Below the pieces are notes generated by a model. The model was not told the origin of the DNA, made no database searches, and saw only the letters and a program-made list of their open reading frames with translations. A stretch of DNA of 47,530 nucleotides from an uncultured Acidobacteriota bacterium (lineage in GTDB: Bacteria; Acidobacteriota; Blastocatellia; RBC074), in the NCBI GenBank assembly GCA_902825875.1, contig CADECP010000018.1, forward strand, positions 102,883 through 150,412, given 5' to 3'. The position numbers were made by a program, and so were the translations under genes. Position 1 is the first letter of the stretch. Every line of letters starts with the position of its first letter. Positions 26,885 to 36,856 of the stretch are shown here, piece after piece.

Positions 26885-28249
26885 ATGAAAACTTCACCAA
26901 CGACCGAACCCGAAATCGCGTACGTGCTGAAAGCTTTTGGTCGCACGTCTGAAACCTTCATCACCAACGAAATTCATTTGCTGGAAAATTTGGGGATGAA
27001 GCTGACGATCTTTTCGATCAAAAAGCTGGAATCGCAACGTCAGCACGGCGTCATCAGCCGCATCGTTTCGCCCGTCAACTTTTTGCCGGAAGCAGAGCCG
27101 GTCAACACAACCGGATTTTTGATGTGGCTGTGTTTGACCTTGCCGCGATTCGCGCTGGTTCATCTGAAACTGTTCAGTTTGCGCCCGCTGAGTTACCTGC
27201 TGACGCTGGCGGAGGCTTTGCGTTTTTGCGTTCGCTATCGTTCGCGGCGTTTTGTACCGAAGAAAGTTTTCGTCAAAGAGTTTCTGCAAGCCGGATACAT
27301 CGCGTTGCAGGTTTTGCAGTCAGGAACGATTCGCCATTTGCACGCGCATTTCTGCCACGGAGCGACGACCGTCACGATGTTTGCCAGCCGTTTGTCCGGC
27401 TTGCCGTTCAGTTTCACGGCGCATGCCAAAGACATTTATCTGAGCGAATTAAACCCGCGCGATTTGCTGCCGTTGAAAATGCGCCGAGCCGAATTCGTCG
27501 CCACCTGCACAGGCGCAAATCATCAACACCTGAAAGCTTTCTGCCCGGAGAACACGCCGCTGCACACGATTTATCACGGGCTGGATACGTCGTTGTTTGA
27601 ACCTGCCAGCACGATCGGCGGCGACGAACAACAGGTTCCGTTGATCCTTTCAGTCGGTCGCATCGTCGAAAAGAAAGGTTTTGATTATTTGCTCAGAGCC
27701 TGTCACCTGCTTCGCCAGCAGGGGCGAGAATTCAAATGCCTGATAGTTGGCGGGGCGGACAAGTTTTCTGAAAACATCGCGCGATTGATTTCCGAACTTC
27801 AGCTTGAAAGCGTCGTCACTGTGCAATCGTCCGTCACGCAGGAAGAACTGAAAAGCATTTATCAACAGGCAACGGTGTTTGCTTTGCCATGTCTGGTGAC
27901 GGACAACGGCGACCGCGACGGTATTCCGAACGTCATGGTCGAAGCGATGGCCATGAAACTGCCTGTGGTTTCCACAGACATTTCCGGCATTCCTGAACTG
28001 GTTCAATCGGGTGTCAACGGTTTGCTGGTTCCGCCCAAAGACGAAACCGCTTTGGCCGCGGCGATTGCCGCATTGTTGGACGATGCGGGATTGCGCCGAC
28101 AACTTGGCAATGCGGCTCGCACGCGAGTTCTGCAAAGCTTCGATTCCAAACGCAACACCGTCTTTTTGAAAAACCTGTTTGCCGAATGTTTGAACGCGCA
28201 AACCGCTTCAGCGACTTCGGCGGCCAAAAGCGAGGTTGCCGTTCGATGA
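26885..28249 (+). CDS. Glycosyltransferase family 4
   Basis: 454 residues from the ATG at 26885 with AGGAA 9 nt upstream; a GTG at 26879 is less likely. N-terminal acceptor half with ITNEIHLLENLGMKLTIFSI and HLHAHFCHGATTVTMF; C-terminal nucleotide-sugar half with LSVGRIVEKKGFDYLL, the EX7E-type region DGIPNVMVEAMAMKLPVV and STDISGIPELV. It transfers a sugar from a nucleotide donor, probably on the cytoplasmic face of the membrane. It overlaps the heparinase-like gene by four bases (ATGA), so the two are translationally coupled. Confidence 0.93.
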   Translation: MKTSPTTEPEIAYVLKAFGRTSETFITNEIHLLENLGMKLTIFSIKKLESQRQHGVISRIVSPVNFLPEAEPVNTTGFLMWLCLTLPRFALVHLKLFSLRPLSYLLTLAEALRFCVRYRSRRFVPKKVFVKEFLQAGYIALQVLQSGTIRHLHAHFCHGATTVTMFASRLSGLPFSFTAHAKDIYLSELNPRDLLPLKMRRAEFVATCTGANHQHLKAFCPENTPLHTIYHGLDTSLFEPASTIGGDEQQVPLILSVGRIVEKKGFDYLLRACHLLRQQGREFKCLIVGGADKFSENIARLISELQLESVVTVQSSVTQEELKSIYQQATVFALPCLVTDNGDRDGIPNVMVEAMAMKLPVVSTDISGIPELVQSGVNGLLVPPKDETALAAAIAALLDDAGLRRQLGNAARTRVLQSFDSKRNTVFLKNLFAECLNAQTASATSAAKSEVAVR

Positions 28250-30225
28250 AACCGCGCCTTGCTTCTACTCTTTTCCGTTCGCCGTTCGGCGGCTGGTCGC
28301 CAACGGAATTGCTGGCTTATTTTCGCCAGCGCCGCTCGGTTCATTACTTTCCTGTGTTGGACGAAGCGCAAACCAGCCGCGCCAAAGCGGACGAAATTTT
28401 GTCGAACCGGTTCGATTTCAATCAAGAAAGATACGAACTGGAACCTGGATTTGATTGGACGGCGAACCCAAGCGCGGACATCGAATGGCTGATTGTGCTG
28501 CACAAATTTTATTACTCCGCTGGGCTGGGGCTGGCTTTCGACGAAACGCGCGACGAACGATACGCCGCGAAGTGGATGGAATTGACGGACAGTTGGATTG
28601 CCACAGTGCCGATGGGTTTTTTGCCGAGCGACGTTGCGGGCAGAAGAATTCAAAATTGGATTTCGGCACATTATTACTTCGTCACGCTGAACGCCACGCC
28701 GTCGTTGACGCCGGAATTTTACGCGCGCTTTTTGAATTCGTTGTGCGAACAAGTCAGGCATTTGGTCGCCAACCTGACACCGGTTCGCAATCACCGCACA
28801 CTGGAATTGTGGGCGATCTTTTTCGCCGCCATCGCTTTCCCGGAATTCCGCGAAGCCAGCCAGTGGCTGGAATTTGCCAAACGGGAATTGCTGGCCAACG
28901 CCCAGAGCGACATTTTGCCGGACGGAGTTCATTGCGAACTTTCGACGGATTACCACCATCTAGTACTGAGAAATTTTCTGTACGTCGCGCGACTGGCGAA
29001 ACTCAACAACATTGAACTGCCAGCCCGGTTGCACGCAAAGATTTTGCGGGCGCTGGATTTTTCGCTGCATTCGCACAAACCCGACGGAAACATTCCTTCG
29101 CTGAGCGATGGCGACACCGGCAGCTTTCTATCGTTGCTGCGACGGGGGCATGAACTTTACGGCGACAAAACGATGCTTTACGTCGCCAGCTCAGGTCGCG
29201 CAGGGCATTCGCCTGTTTGCCGTTCGCGCGCGTTCAAAGACGGCGGCTATTTCACGCAGCGCAGCGGCTGGGGTGAACTGGAACCGTTTGCCGACGAACG
29301 GTATTTGATCTTCGATTGCGGTGCGCTGGGCGCGGGCAATCACGGCCATCTGGATTTGCTGAGTTTTGAAATGGCGGCTTACGGCCAATCGCTGGTCGTT
29401 GATCCTGGGCGGTTCACGTATCACGAACCCCCGCCTGAAAGCGGCGAAACCAACTGGCGCACACTTTTTCGTGGAACCGCTGCTCACAACACCGTGGTGG
29501 TGGACGGCAAAAACCAGACGCGCTACGAATTCCACAAACGCAAATTCAAGATCAAAGGCGAAGCTCCCGATCATGAGTTGAAAGCTTTCGTCACGCGCAA
29601 TGGCTTTGATTACCTGCACGGCGTTGCGCGCAGCCACGAATACAATGCCACTCACGAACGGCGAATCGTGTTTGTCGCCGGTGAATACTGGGTGATTTCG
29701 GACGTGCTTCGTTCCTGCGACGAACACGATTACGACCTGTACTTTCACCTTTCAGACAAAGCGTTTGATCGAACTTTCATCGCCAACCAATCTGAAATTG
29801 TGCAAGTTGACGCTCCGCATCTGGTCATCGCTCAACGCTGTGATCCGAAAATCAAAACTTGGCTGGAACCCGGATTCGTTTCGCCGACTTACGGCGTCAA
29901 ACACGCTGCGCCTGTAGTTCGTTTCAATCAGCGAGCGGCTGACGCCAGTTTTCACACCATACTGTTTCCGTACCAAACCGAACGCCCGGAACTGACACTG
30001 GAACCCGCTGAAGTTTTCAACGGCGAACAGCTTTGTTTGCCCGAAGAAGCGACGGCGTTTTGCCTGACAATCAAGTGCGGCGCAGACATCGTCAAAGATC
30101 ACTTCTTGTTCGTTCACCAACGACAAAGCGAACCGCACAGATGTGGCGAATTGCGTTTTCAAGGCGCGCTTCACTTTTTCAGAACAGATTTTGCCGGCCA
30201 ACGAATCAGCCAACAAACAATTTGA
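28246..30225 (+). CDS. Heparinase II/III-like protein
   Basis: 659 residues. An all-helical alginate-lyase-like N-terminal part (about 50-340) precedes the heparinase II/III C-terminal beta domain with GNHGHLDLLSFEMAAYG (His366, His368), VDPGRFTYHE and GTAAHNTVVVDGKNQTRYE. Classical members are polysaccharide lyases acting on uronic-acid glycans. No signal peptide is present, which is odd for a lyase but usual for homologues encoded in capsule and O-antigen loci, where they may trim or quality-control the nascent glycan. Start codon overlaps the GT4 stop. Confidence 0.9.
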   Translation: MKPRLASTLFRSPFGGWSPTELLAYFRQRRSVHYFPVLDEAQTSRAKADEILSNRFDFNQERYELEPGFDWTANPSADIEWLIVLHKFYYSAGLGLAFDETRDERYAAKWMELTDSWIATVPMGFLPSDVAGRRIQNWISAHYYFVTLNATPSLTPEFYARFLNSLCEQVRHLVANLTPVRNHRTLELWAIFFAAIAFPEFREASQWLEFAKRELLANAQSDILPDGVHCELSTDYHHLVLRNFLYVARLAKLNNIELPARLHAKILRALDFSLHSHKPDGNIPSLSDGDTGSFLSLLRRGHELYGDKTMLYVASSGRAGHSPVCRSRAFKDGGYFTQRSGWGELEPFADERYLIFDCGALGAGNHGHLDLLSFEMAAYGQSLVVDPGRFTYHEPPPESGETNWRTLFRGTAAHNTVVVDGKNQTRYEFHKRKFKIKGEAPDHELKAFVTRNGFDYLHGVARSHEYNATHERRIVFVAGEYWVISDVLRSCDEHDYDLYFHLSDKAFDRTFIANQSEIVQVDAPHLVIAQRCDPKIKTWLEPGFVSPTYGVKHAAPVVRFNQRAADASFHTILFPYQTERPELTLEPAEVFNGEQLCLPEEATAFCLTIKCGADIVKDHFLFVHQRQSEPHRCGELRFQGALHFFRTDFAGQRISQQTI

Positions 30226-30234
30226 CGAAACTCT

Positions 30235-31650
30235 ATGACCGTTTTTCCCGGACAAGTGAACGACCCAAATGTGCCGCATCTCAACGATGCGATGAACACG
30301 AATCTCATGCGCGATGTGTTTGCCTGTGAACTGTTCCCGACCGAAGAGCAACGAGCGCGTTACCAAATCAACGACTGCGAAATCATTCAGGCGCGTTACA
30401 AACCTGGCAAAAACTGTTTGCTCAGTTACCGGCTGAAAATTGTTGAACGCGAAACCGGCAAGGGCTTCGAGCAGATTCTTTGCGCGCGCGTTTACGAATC
30501 CGGCGGCAGCCAATCGCGTTTCGACAAAGCGCAGGCTCAGCCGAAAATCCGCTCTCGATTCGGCAATTCCATTTTTCACCTGTCCGATCTGGATATGGTT
30601 GGCTGGATGTTTCCGAACGACCGTAAACTGACCGCATTGCCGAAACTCGCTGACGAAACCTGTCTGAAGCAGGAAATTTTGCCGCCAGTCATCGCCACAA
30701 GTTTTGGCCAAGCCTGGCAAATCGAATCGCTGACGAACGACATCATTCATTACGTCGCTGAACACACCTGCACGGTTCGCGCACGTGTCGGCCTGAAGCA
30801 TTCATCCGGCGGCGAAAAGCAGGTGGCGACGCTGTTCAGCAAAACCTATTACAACCACGACGGCGCAGAAACTTTTGCGCGAATGCGGGAACTGGCAGAA
30901 AGCGCGGCTTGTTTGTCCGGGCGGCTGACGCTGGCTCAACCGTTGGCGTATCAGCCGGAAATTCAAACGCTGTGGCAAATGGGACTGCCCGGCGATTCAT
31001 TGTACGAACACCAAAACGATCCTCGTTTTTTTGCTTTGCTGGAACGCGCGGCAATTTCGCTGGCGGCGCTGCATCAAACTTCGACCGGCTGTTCACGGCA
31101 AGTCGGAGTCGCCGATTTGTTGGCAAAGTTCGACGAAGTCGAGCGAATGGTGGAGGTGTTACAACCGGCCAGCTTGCCAAAACTTCGTTTACTGCTCGAC
31201 CGATTGAACAATCAGGCGCGGCAAATCGGTGCGCGGCCAGCCGCCACGTTGCACGGAGATTTGCACCTGAAAAACTTCCTGGTTACTGGACAACAAGTCG
31301 CGCTGATTGATTTGGACAACCTGAGTGTGGGCGATCCGCTGCTGGAACTCGGCAGTTTCATCGCCAGTTTGTTGTACCGAAATCTGGCGCAAGCCAAAAC
31401 CGTCGCCGAAAGCCGCAAGCTGGCCGATGCTTTTGTTCGCGCGTATGCGGAATCGGTTTCGTGGCCGATCAACGATTCGATTCTGGATTGGTACATCGCG
31501 GCAACGATGATTGCCGAACGCGCATACCGCTGCGTAACTCGATTGAAATCGGAACGCCCAACATTGCTGGATGAAATCATCGCGTTGGCTGACCAAGCTT
31601 GCGCTCGAAAGCATTTTGTTGCCGCGCCGAGCTTTATCGCCATGTTTTAA
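30235..31650 (+). CDS. APH/choline-kinase-fold phosphotransferase, paralogue 1
   Basis: 471 residues. The C-terminal half has the kinase-like core: catalytic loop HGDLHLKNFLV (His340-Gly-Asp342) and metal-binding IDLDN (Asp359, Asp361) followed by VGDPLLELGSF. The N-terminal half contains ARYKPGKNCLLSYRL and the unusual VGWMFPNDRKL segment, shared with the next gene. Relatives phosphorylate small molecules or sugars; drug resistance is improbable in this setting. In a glycan operon, phosphorylation of a sugar, lipid or glycan terminus is the most reasonable role (inference). Ribosome site is weak. Confidence 0.82.
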   Translation: MTVFPGQVNDPNVPHLNDAMNTNLMRDVFACELFPTEEQRARYQINDCEIIQARYKPGKNCLLSYRLKIVERETGKGFEQILCARVYESGGSQSRFDKAQAQPKIRSRFGNSIFHLSDLDMVGWMFPNDRKLTALPKLADETCLKQEILPPVIATSFGQAWQIESLTNDIIHYVAEHTCTVRARVGLKHSSGGEKQVATLFSKTYYNHDGAETFARMRELAESAACLSGRLTLAQPLAYQPEIQTLWQMGLPGDSLYEHQNDPRFFALLERAAISLAALHQTSTGCSRQVGVADLLAKFDEVERMVEVLQPASLPKLRLLLDRLNNQARQIGARPAATLHGDLHLKNFLVTGQQVALIDLDNLSVGDPLLELGSFIASLLYRNLAQAKTVAESRKLADAFVRAYAESVSWPINDSILDWYIAATMIAERAYRCVTRLKSERPTLLDEIIALADQACARKHFVAAPSFIAMF

Positions 31651-31662
31651 CAAGGTGAAATC

Positions 31663-32997
31663 ATGAACCAGTTCGCAAAGTTTACCGATTCGACAACCGT
31701 GACAAACATTTTGCAGCAGCAATTGCCGTGGTTGCATGGCAACGTGCAAATCGCCGATTGCCGAATCCTGCATCTGCATTACAAAACCTACTTGAAGAAA
31801 GAATCTCGCCGAAAAGACTTTTTGGCAGCGACGTATGAGTTGCAGCTTCGGAACCGAGTGACCGGCAAGCAAAGCGCGCAAACCATTTTCGCCAAGATGT
31901 TTTTGTCGAACGTCAGCCGCGAAGTGTTTAACCGTGCCGCGCGCCAGCCGTTGGTTCCGACTGAATTCGGCCCTTCGGTGATGCGAGTTGACGAACCCGA
32001 AATGGTGGTTTGGGCGTTTCCGAACGATCCGGTTTTGCATCGTTTGCCCCAGGTAATTGATCCCGCCAAGGTGAAAAATCATCTTCCGTATTCGTCGTTT
32101 CCGGCTGGCTTTGCCGCCAAAGAAATTTCGTCGGTCAACGTGGAAATCATCAATTACCGCCCGGAAATTCGTTGCACGGCGCGGTATCGTTTGAGCAATG
32201 GCAACACGACGATGGCGATTTTCGGCAAAAGCTTCGCAGAAAATCGCGGCGCAGAAATTTTTCAGCGATTGGAACACCTGTGGAAATTGAGCCAACAAAG
32301 CTCCGGCGAATTTCTGATGCCGCGCCCGCTTGCTTACAACGCTGAAACCGAAACCATCTGGCAAGAAGAACTGGCCGGGCAATCGCTGGCCGAGTTTATC
32401 AATGACGACAACTTTGGCCGCTTGATCGCCGAAGCGGCCAAACGCCTGGCGTTCGTTCATCGCAGCCAGTCGCCGACTTCTGTGCGCTTCACGCCCGAAG
32501 ACCATTTGCAGGAAGTCCGAAAGAAAGCCGCAAAATTGAGTCAGGCATTTCCCGCCGCAAACGCACCGCTGATGAAAACTATTGGCTTGTTGGAACAGCG
32601 ACCGATGACATTGCCAAGCGCCGACGAGCGAGTAATTCACGGAGATTTTCATCTGCGACAGTTGATGGTTCGCCACGGCGAAGTCGCCTTGTTCGATTTT
32701 GACGAATTCGCCATTGGCGATCCGGCGCAAGACCTGGCGAATTTCATCGCCGATTTGCATTCTCAATCGTTCGACAAAAAATTGGCTGGCGCTGTGGCGT
32801 CAACTTTGATTGACGCTTATGGCTGGCACGCCGACTGGCAATTGAACGCCGACCGGTTCAACTGGCATTTGGCGATTCAGTTTGTCACGCGGGCCTACCG
32901 CGCTTACCTGCAACAAAAACCGAATCTGGAAACTCTGGTCAGTTATTTTTCCGATCTGGCGTATCAATCGGCAGCAGGCAGGACACACATTGTTTGA
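31663..32997 (+). CDS. APH/choline-kinase-fold phosphotransferase, paralogue 2
   Basis: 444 residues, AAGGTGA ribosome site. Same architecture as the preceding gene: VVWAFPNDPVLHRLP in the N-terminal half, then HGDFHLRQLMV (His326, Asp328) and FDFDEFAIGDPAQDLANF (Asp345, Asp347). The two proteins are clearly paralogous yet strongly diverged, so they probably act on different substrates or consecutively. Twelve bases separate it from paralogue 1 and ten from the next gene. Confidence 0.82.
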   Translation: MNQFAKFTDSTTVTNILQQQLPWLHGNVQIADCRILHLHYKTYLKKESRRKDFLAATYELQLRNRVTGKQSAQTIFAKMFLSNVSREVFNRAARQPLVPTEFGPSVMRVDEPEMVVWAFPNDPVLHRLPQVIDPAKVKNHLPYSSFPAGFAAKEISSVNVEIINYRPEIRCTARYRLSNGNTTMAIFGKSFAENRGAEIFQRLEHLWKLSQQSSGEFLMPRPLAYNAETETIWQEELAGQSLAEFINDDNFGRLIAEAAKRLAFVHRSQSPTSVRFTPEDHLQEVRKKAAKLSQAFPAANAPLMKTIGLLEQRPMTLPSADERVIHGDFHLRQLMVRHGEVALFDFDEFAIGDPAQDLANFIADLHSQSFDKKLAGAVASTLIDAYGWHADWQLNADRFNWHLAIQFVTRAYRAYLQQKPNLETLVSYFSDLAYQSAAGRTHIV

Positions 32998-33007
32998 AGG
33001 TGAACCG

Positions 33008-34198
33008 ATGAACAAGAAAGCAATGTTTTATTGCCAGCATGTGTTGGGCATGGGGCATTTGATTCGTAGCGCGGAAATCGTGCGCGGATTGGTTGCCAGC
33101 GAATTCGACGTGAGTTTTTTGAATGGTGGCGAAATCGCCGAAGGTTTCAAGCTGCCCGCCGACATCGAACTCATCAATTTGCCGCCGATCAAATCCGATG
33201 CGGAGTTCCGCGAACTGCGCGCCGCCGATAGCGAACAAAACCTGGAAGAGATCAAAGCTGCCAGACGGCAACGAATTCTGGTTGAATACGAACGTTTGCA
33301 ACCGGACGTGCTGGTCATTGAACTGTTTCCGTTCGGGCGCAGGAAGTTTGCGTTTGAATTGATTCCGTTGCTTGAACGCATTCAAACCGATGGGCGCCGC
33401 ACAAAAGTCGTATGCAGTTTGCGCGACATCCTGGTCAGCAAACGCGATCAGGAAAGGTTCGACGATCAGGTTTGTCTGACGATGAACCGTTACTTCGATC
33501 TGCTGCTGGTTCATTCAGACCCACAGTTTCAACGACTGGAAGAAACTTTTCCGCGAGCAACCGAAATCAAATGCCCGATTCGTTACACGGGTTTTGTCGT
33601 TCAACAATCCGAAATTTTTGCCATTGCTGAGGCGCGGGCTGCTGACACGTTTCAGATTCTGGCCAGCATTGGCGGCGGCAGAGTCGGTTGCGAATTGCTG
33701 GAAGCTTCAATCGCTGCCAGCGGTTTGATTGCCAACGAACATCCGCACCGGCTGCAAATTTTCACCGGGCCTTATTTGCCGACAGAAGAATTCAATCGGT
33801 TGCAGCAATTGGCCGCTGGAAAGCCGCACATCAACATCGAACGGTTTACACCGAATTTTTTGGAGCATCTGCATCGGGCAAACCTTTCGATCAGCATGGC
33901 CGGTTACAACACGTGCATGAATTTGCTGACGACTGGCACGCCCGCGCTGGTGCTGCCATTCAACGGCAACAACAACGAAGAGCAAACGATTCGCGCCAGC
34001 AAGCTGGAGCAGTTGGGCGTGGTCAATGTTTTGCGCGATGGTGAACTGGTTCCGGCAACGCTGGCCGAAAAGATTTTGCGCGTCGGCAAACAAACCAATT
34101 CAGCCAAACCGAAACTGGATTTGAGCGGCGCAACAACGACCGCCGAACTCATCAAACAGCTTTTTCCCAAAGCTCAGGCGAGCGGAGTTGGCCGATGA
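33008..34198 (+). CDS. MurG-like glycosyltransferase, paralogue 2
   Basis: 396 residues from the ATG at 33008 with GAAGGTGA upstream. N-terminal KAMFYCQHVLGMGHLIRSAE is the GT-B start that parallels SHDTFGLGNIRRM of paralogue 1; both share a VLRDIL/SLRDIL segment and a C-terminal SISMAGYNTCMNLLTTGTPA signature followed by NNNEEQTIRA. Probable donor is a UDP-sugar (family knowledge). Its last four bases overlap the start of the deacetylase-like gene (ATGA). Confidence 0.86.
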   Translation: MNKKAMFYCQHVLGMGHLIRSAEIVRGLVASEFDVSFLNGGEIAEGFKLPADIELINLPPIKSDAEFRELRAADSEQNLEEIKAARRQRILVEYERLQPDVLVIELFPFGRRKFAFELIPLLERIQTDGRRTKVVCSLRDILVSKRDQERFDDQVCLTMNRYFDLLLVHSDPQFQRLEETFPRATEIKCPIRYTGFVVQQSEIFAIAEARAADTFQILASIGGGRVGCELLEASIAASGLIANEHPHRLQIFTGPYLPTEEFNRLQQLAAGKPHINIERFTPNFLEHLHRANLSISMAGYNTCMNLLTTGTPALVLPFNGNNNEEQTIRASKLEQLGVVNVLRDGELVPATLAEKILRVGKQTNSAKPKLDLSGATTTAELIKQLFPKAQASGVGR

Positions 34199-34944
34199 TC
34201 GAGACTCTGAAAAACGAATTGCAACGACTGGCAGCCAATGGCCGCACGGTCAATGTGTTCTTTCGTGATGACGACGTTGACGAAAACGAAGCGACATTGC
34301 GGCAATTGATCGAACTGTTTTGGCGGCTGCAAACGCCGATCAATCTGGAAATCATTCCGGCCAGGCTGACCGACGATTGCGCCGCGTTATTGCGACAGCA
34401 AGATCGCGCGTTGTTCGAGTTGAACCAGCACGGCTGGCAACACGTCAATCACGAATCCATTGGCCGCAAATGCGAATTCGGCGCAAGCCGTAGCTTCGCC
34501 GAACAACTTGCTGACATTGCCGCCGGGCAACGCCGAATGAATGAAGCTTTCGGTGGCGAATGGTCACAAGTGTTCACTCCGCCCTGGAACCGTTGCACGT
34601 CGGACACGTTTCGCGCGCTGGACGAACTCGGTTTTGCGGCGCTGTCCAAAGATCGCGGCGAACAACCGGTTGCCGGGTACAAGTTTCGGGAGATTTCAAT
34701 CACGTTTGATCTGTATCGCTGGAAGGGGGAGCCGGCGATGAAATCTCCCGAACACGTTTTTGAAGAACTGATTCGCCAGTTGAATGAACTCGACACGGTG
34801 GGCGTGATGCTGCACCACAAAGTCATGGATTCAGAGGCCTTCGATTTTGTCGGTCGGTTGATTGAAACGCTGCGAACATCCGAAGCGATTCGTTTCCACA
34901 CTTTTCAAAGCCTGCTGAGTCAGCGTCGCTCGGTGACAACGTGA
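34195..34944 (+). CDS. Polysaccharide deacetylase-like protein
   Basis: 249 residues. NodB-like pattern: FFRDDDVDE (first motif aspartates), ELNQHGWQHVNHES (metal-binding histidines) and FTPPWNRC (third motif). It has no signal peptide and would act in the cytoplasm, unlike typical peptidoglycan or chitin deacetylases. In a glycan operon it may de-N-acetylate a precursor. The motifs are variant, so activity is uncertain. Both ends overlap neighbouring genes. Confidence 0.78.
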   Translation: MIETLKNELQRLAANGRTVNVFFRDDDVDENEATLRQLIELFWRLQTPINLEIIPARLTDDCAALLRQQDRALFELNQHGWQHVNHESIGRKCEFGASRSFAEQLADIAAGQRRMNEAFGGEWSQVFTPPWNRCTSDTFRALDELGFAALSKDRGEQPVAGYKFREISITFDLYRWKGEPAMKSPEHVFEELIRQLNELDTVGVMLHHKVMDSEAFDFVGRLIETLRTSEAIRFHTFQSLLSQRRSVTT

Positions 34945-36854
34945 TGTCAGGAAAATCCACCAACAGGTTTCAGCAAATTGTCCGGGCGCATTTGCGGCGC
35001 GTGAAAGGCAAACTTTGTCTGGCGGCGCTTTGCACGCTGGGATACACGGCGGCGGAGTTGCTGGCTCCCTGGCCGCTGAAAATCATCTTCGATCACATAC
35101 TGCTGGAAAAACCGTTTACGCCTGCGCTTTCGATGCTTGGCGAAGTGCTGGCTGGCGGCAAAGGCTTCGCCATCGTCGTCATTTCGGTTGCCATTTTGTT
35201 GATCGCGGCGGCCAAAGGCGCGTTTTCGTATGGCCAGCTTTACCTGACTTCGCGTGTTGGCCATCAAATGGTTTACACGTTGCGGCGCGAATTGTTCGCG
35301 CATCTGCAACGACTGTCGCTGTCGTTTCACAACCGCGCGCGCTCAGGCGAATTGCTGACCAAAGTCACCAGCGACACCAACACGCTGAAAGACGTTTTTT
35401 CGGAATCGGCGTTGAGTTTCGTTTCTCAGGTGTTGTCCGTCGTCGGCATGTTCGTCGTGTTGTTCGTGTTGAATTGGCGATTGAGTTTGATCGTCATGAC
35501 GACCTTTCCCGCGTTGCTTTGGACGATCTTTGCCATTTATCGCCGGGTCAAACTGTCCGCCAGGCGACAGCGCGAACGCGAAGGTCGCATTGCCACACGC
35601 ATCAGCGAAACCATCGGTTCGGTTGTGCTGGTTCGCGCGTTCGGGCGCGAAGCTTACGAACAGCAACGCTTCGATGCGGAAAGTTCGCAAAATCTGGATG
35701 AAAGCGTTCGCACCGCGCGAATGGAAGCCGGAGCTTCGCGCGCCGTCGAAATCATCAACGCTGTTGGCATTTGGGCTGCGGTGTTGTTCGGCGCGTTGCA
35801 GGTCGTCAATGGGCGAATGAGTCCGGGCGACGTGCTGATTTTCACCGCTTACCTGACGAACATGTACAAACCGTTGCGATTGATGGCGAAGCTTTCAACG
35901 CAGTTTTCCAAAGCGACGGTCAGCGCCGAACGCATCGGCGAAATTCTGAACATCGAACCCGACGGTGCAAATGACGACCGCGGATTGCGCGTCGAATCGT
36001 TGCGCGGCGAAATCGCTTTTCAACAGGTTTCGTTCGCTTACGGCGACAAAAAAGCCGTGCTCAACGATGTTTCGTTCCTGATTGCGCAGGGCCAGCGCGT
36101 GGCATTGGTCGGAGCTTCGGGCGCAGGCAAATCCACCGTCGCCAGTTTGATTCTGCGGTTTTACCGTCCGCAATGCGGTCAGGTGTTGATTGACGGTTTG
36201 CCTGTCGGCGAATACCACCGCGAAAGTTTGCGCCGCGAAATCGGCGTTGTATTGCAAGACAACATTCTGTTCGGAGCTTCGATCCGCGAAAACATCGCGT
36301 ATGGAAAGCCCGACGCTTCGGCAGTCGAAATTGAACAAGCCGCGCGACTGGCTTACGCGCACGATTTCATTTCGGCTCTGCCGGACGGATACGACACGAT
36401 CATCGGCGAACGCGGTTCGACGCTTTCCGGCGGCCAGCGGCAACGAATCTGTCTGGCGCGAGCAGTTATCAAACAACCTTCGATTTTGATTTTGGACGAA
36501 CCGACGGCGGCGATTGACGCTGAATCGTCGTTCCTGATTGGCCGAGCCGTCGAACGATTGCAACGCGGCAAAACCACGCTGGTCATTTCGCACCAGTTCA
36601 CGGCGATGGACAGTTTCGATCAAATCATCGTGCTGAAAAACGGCGTGGTGGTGGAAATCGGAACTCACGCGCAATTGCTGGCGCGGCGCGGTTATTACTT
36701 CGAGTTGTTCCGATTGCAAAGCGGCAGCGAAGAACCGCCGACGGCCATCATTCCCCTCAATCCGCCAAAGCTTCAACACCCCCCGACTGAAACCGATCCA
36801 TTGAGAATCACGCAAACCTTCAAACGCCCAAACTTTCAGCGGGCTGAGGTATGA
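34944..36854 (+). CDS. ABC exporter, fused membrane and ATPase domains
   Basis: 636 residues from the ATG at 34944 (GTG at 34941 also possible). Six-helix type-IV transmembrane domain (about 20-320) then a nucleotide-binding domain with Walker A GASGAGKST (Lys396), Q-loop VVLQDNILFG, signature LSGGQRQR (494-501), Walker B ILILDEPT (Glu519) and H-loop VISHQ. All catalytic residues are intact. MsbA-like half-transporters work as dimers and flip lipids, lipid-linked glycans or peptides. Here it is the obvious candidate to move the operon's product across the inner membrane. It overlaps the deacetylase stop by one base. A proline-rich tail follows the ATPase domain. Confidence 0.94.
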   Translation: MSGKSTNRFQQIVRAHLRRVKGKLCLAALCTLGYTAAELLAPWPLKIIFDHILLEKPFTPALSMLGEVLAGGKGFAIVVISVAILLIAAAKGAFSYGQLYLTSRVGHQMVYTLRRELFAHLQRLSLSFHNRARSGELLTKVTSDTNTLKDVFSESALSFVSQVLSVVGMFVVLFVLNWRLSLIVMTTFPALLWTIFAIYRRVKLSARRQREREGRIATRISETIGSVVLVRAFGREAYEQQRFDAESSQNLDESVRTARMEAGASRAVEIINAVGIWAAVLFGALQVVNGRMSPGDVLIFTAYLTNMYKPLRLMAKLSTQFSKATVSAERIGEILNIEPDGANDDRGLRVESLRGEIAFQQVSFAYGDKKAVLNDVSFLIAQGQRVALVGASGAGKSTVASLILRFYRPQCGQVLIDGLPVGEYHRESLRREIGVVLQDNILFGASIRENIAYGKPDASAVEIEQAARLAYAHDFISALPDGYDTIIGERGSTLSGGQRQRICLARAVIKQPSILILDEPTAAIDAESSFLIGRAVERLQRGKTTLVISHQFTAMDSFDQIIVLKNGVVVEIGTHAQLLARRGYYFELFRLQSGSEEPPTAIIPLNPPKLQHPPTETDPLRITQTFKRPNFQRAEV

Positions 36855-36856
36855 AC

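Noticed and set aside
31189..32766. 525-codon antisense open frame over the kinase genes
   Set aside because: It lies opposite two strongly supported kinase genes, is rich in Arg/Gln/Phe/His, and has no family motif; long antisense frames recur throughout this window because of codon bias.
30235..32997. Aminoglycoside-resistance genes
   Set aside because: The APH fold is shared by many kinases; the proteins are longer than resistance enzymes, tandemly paralogous, and embedded in a glycan operon.
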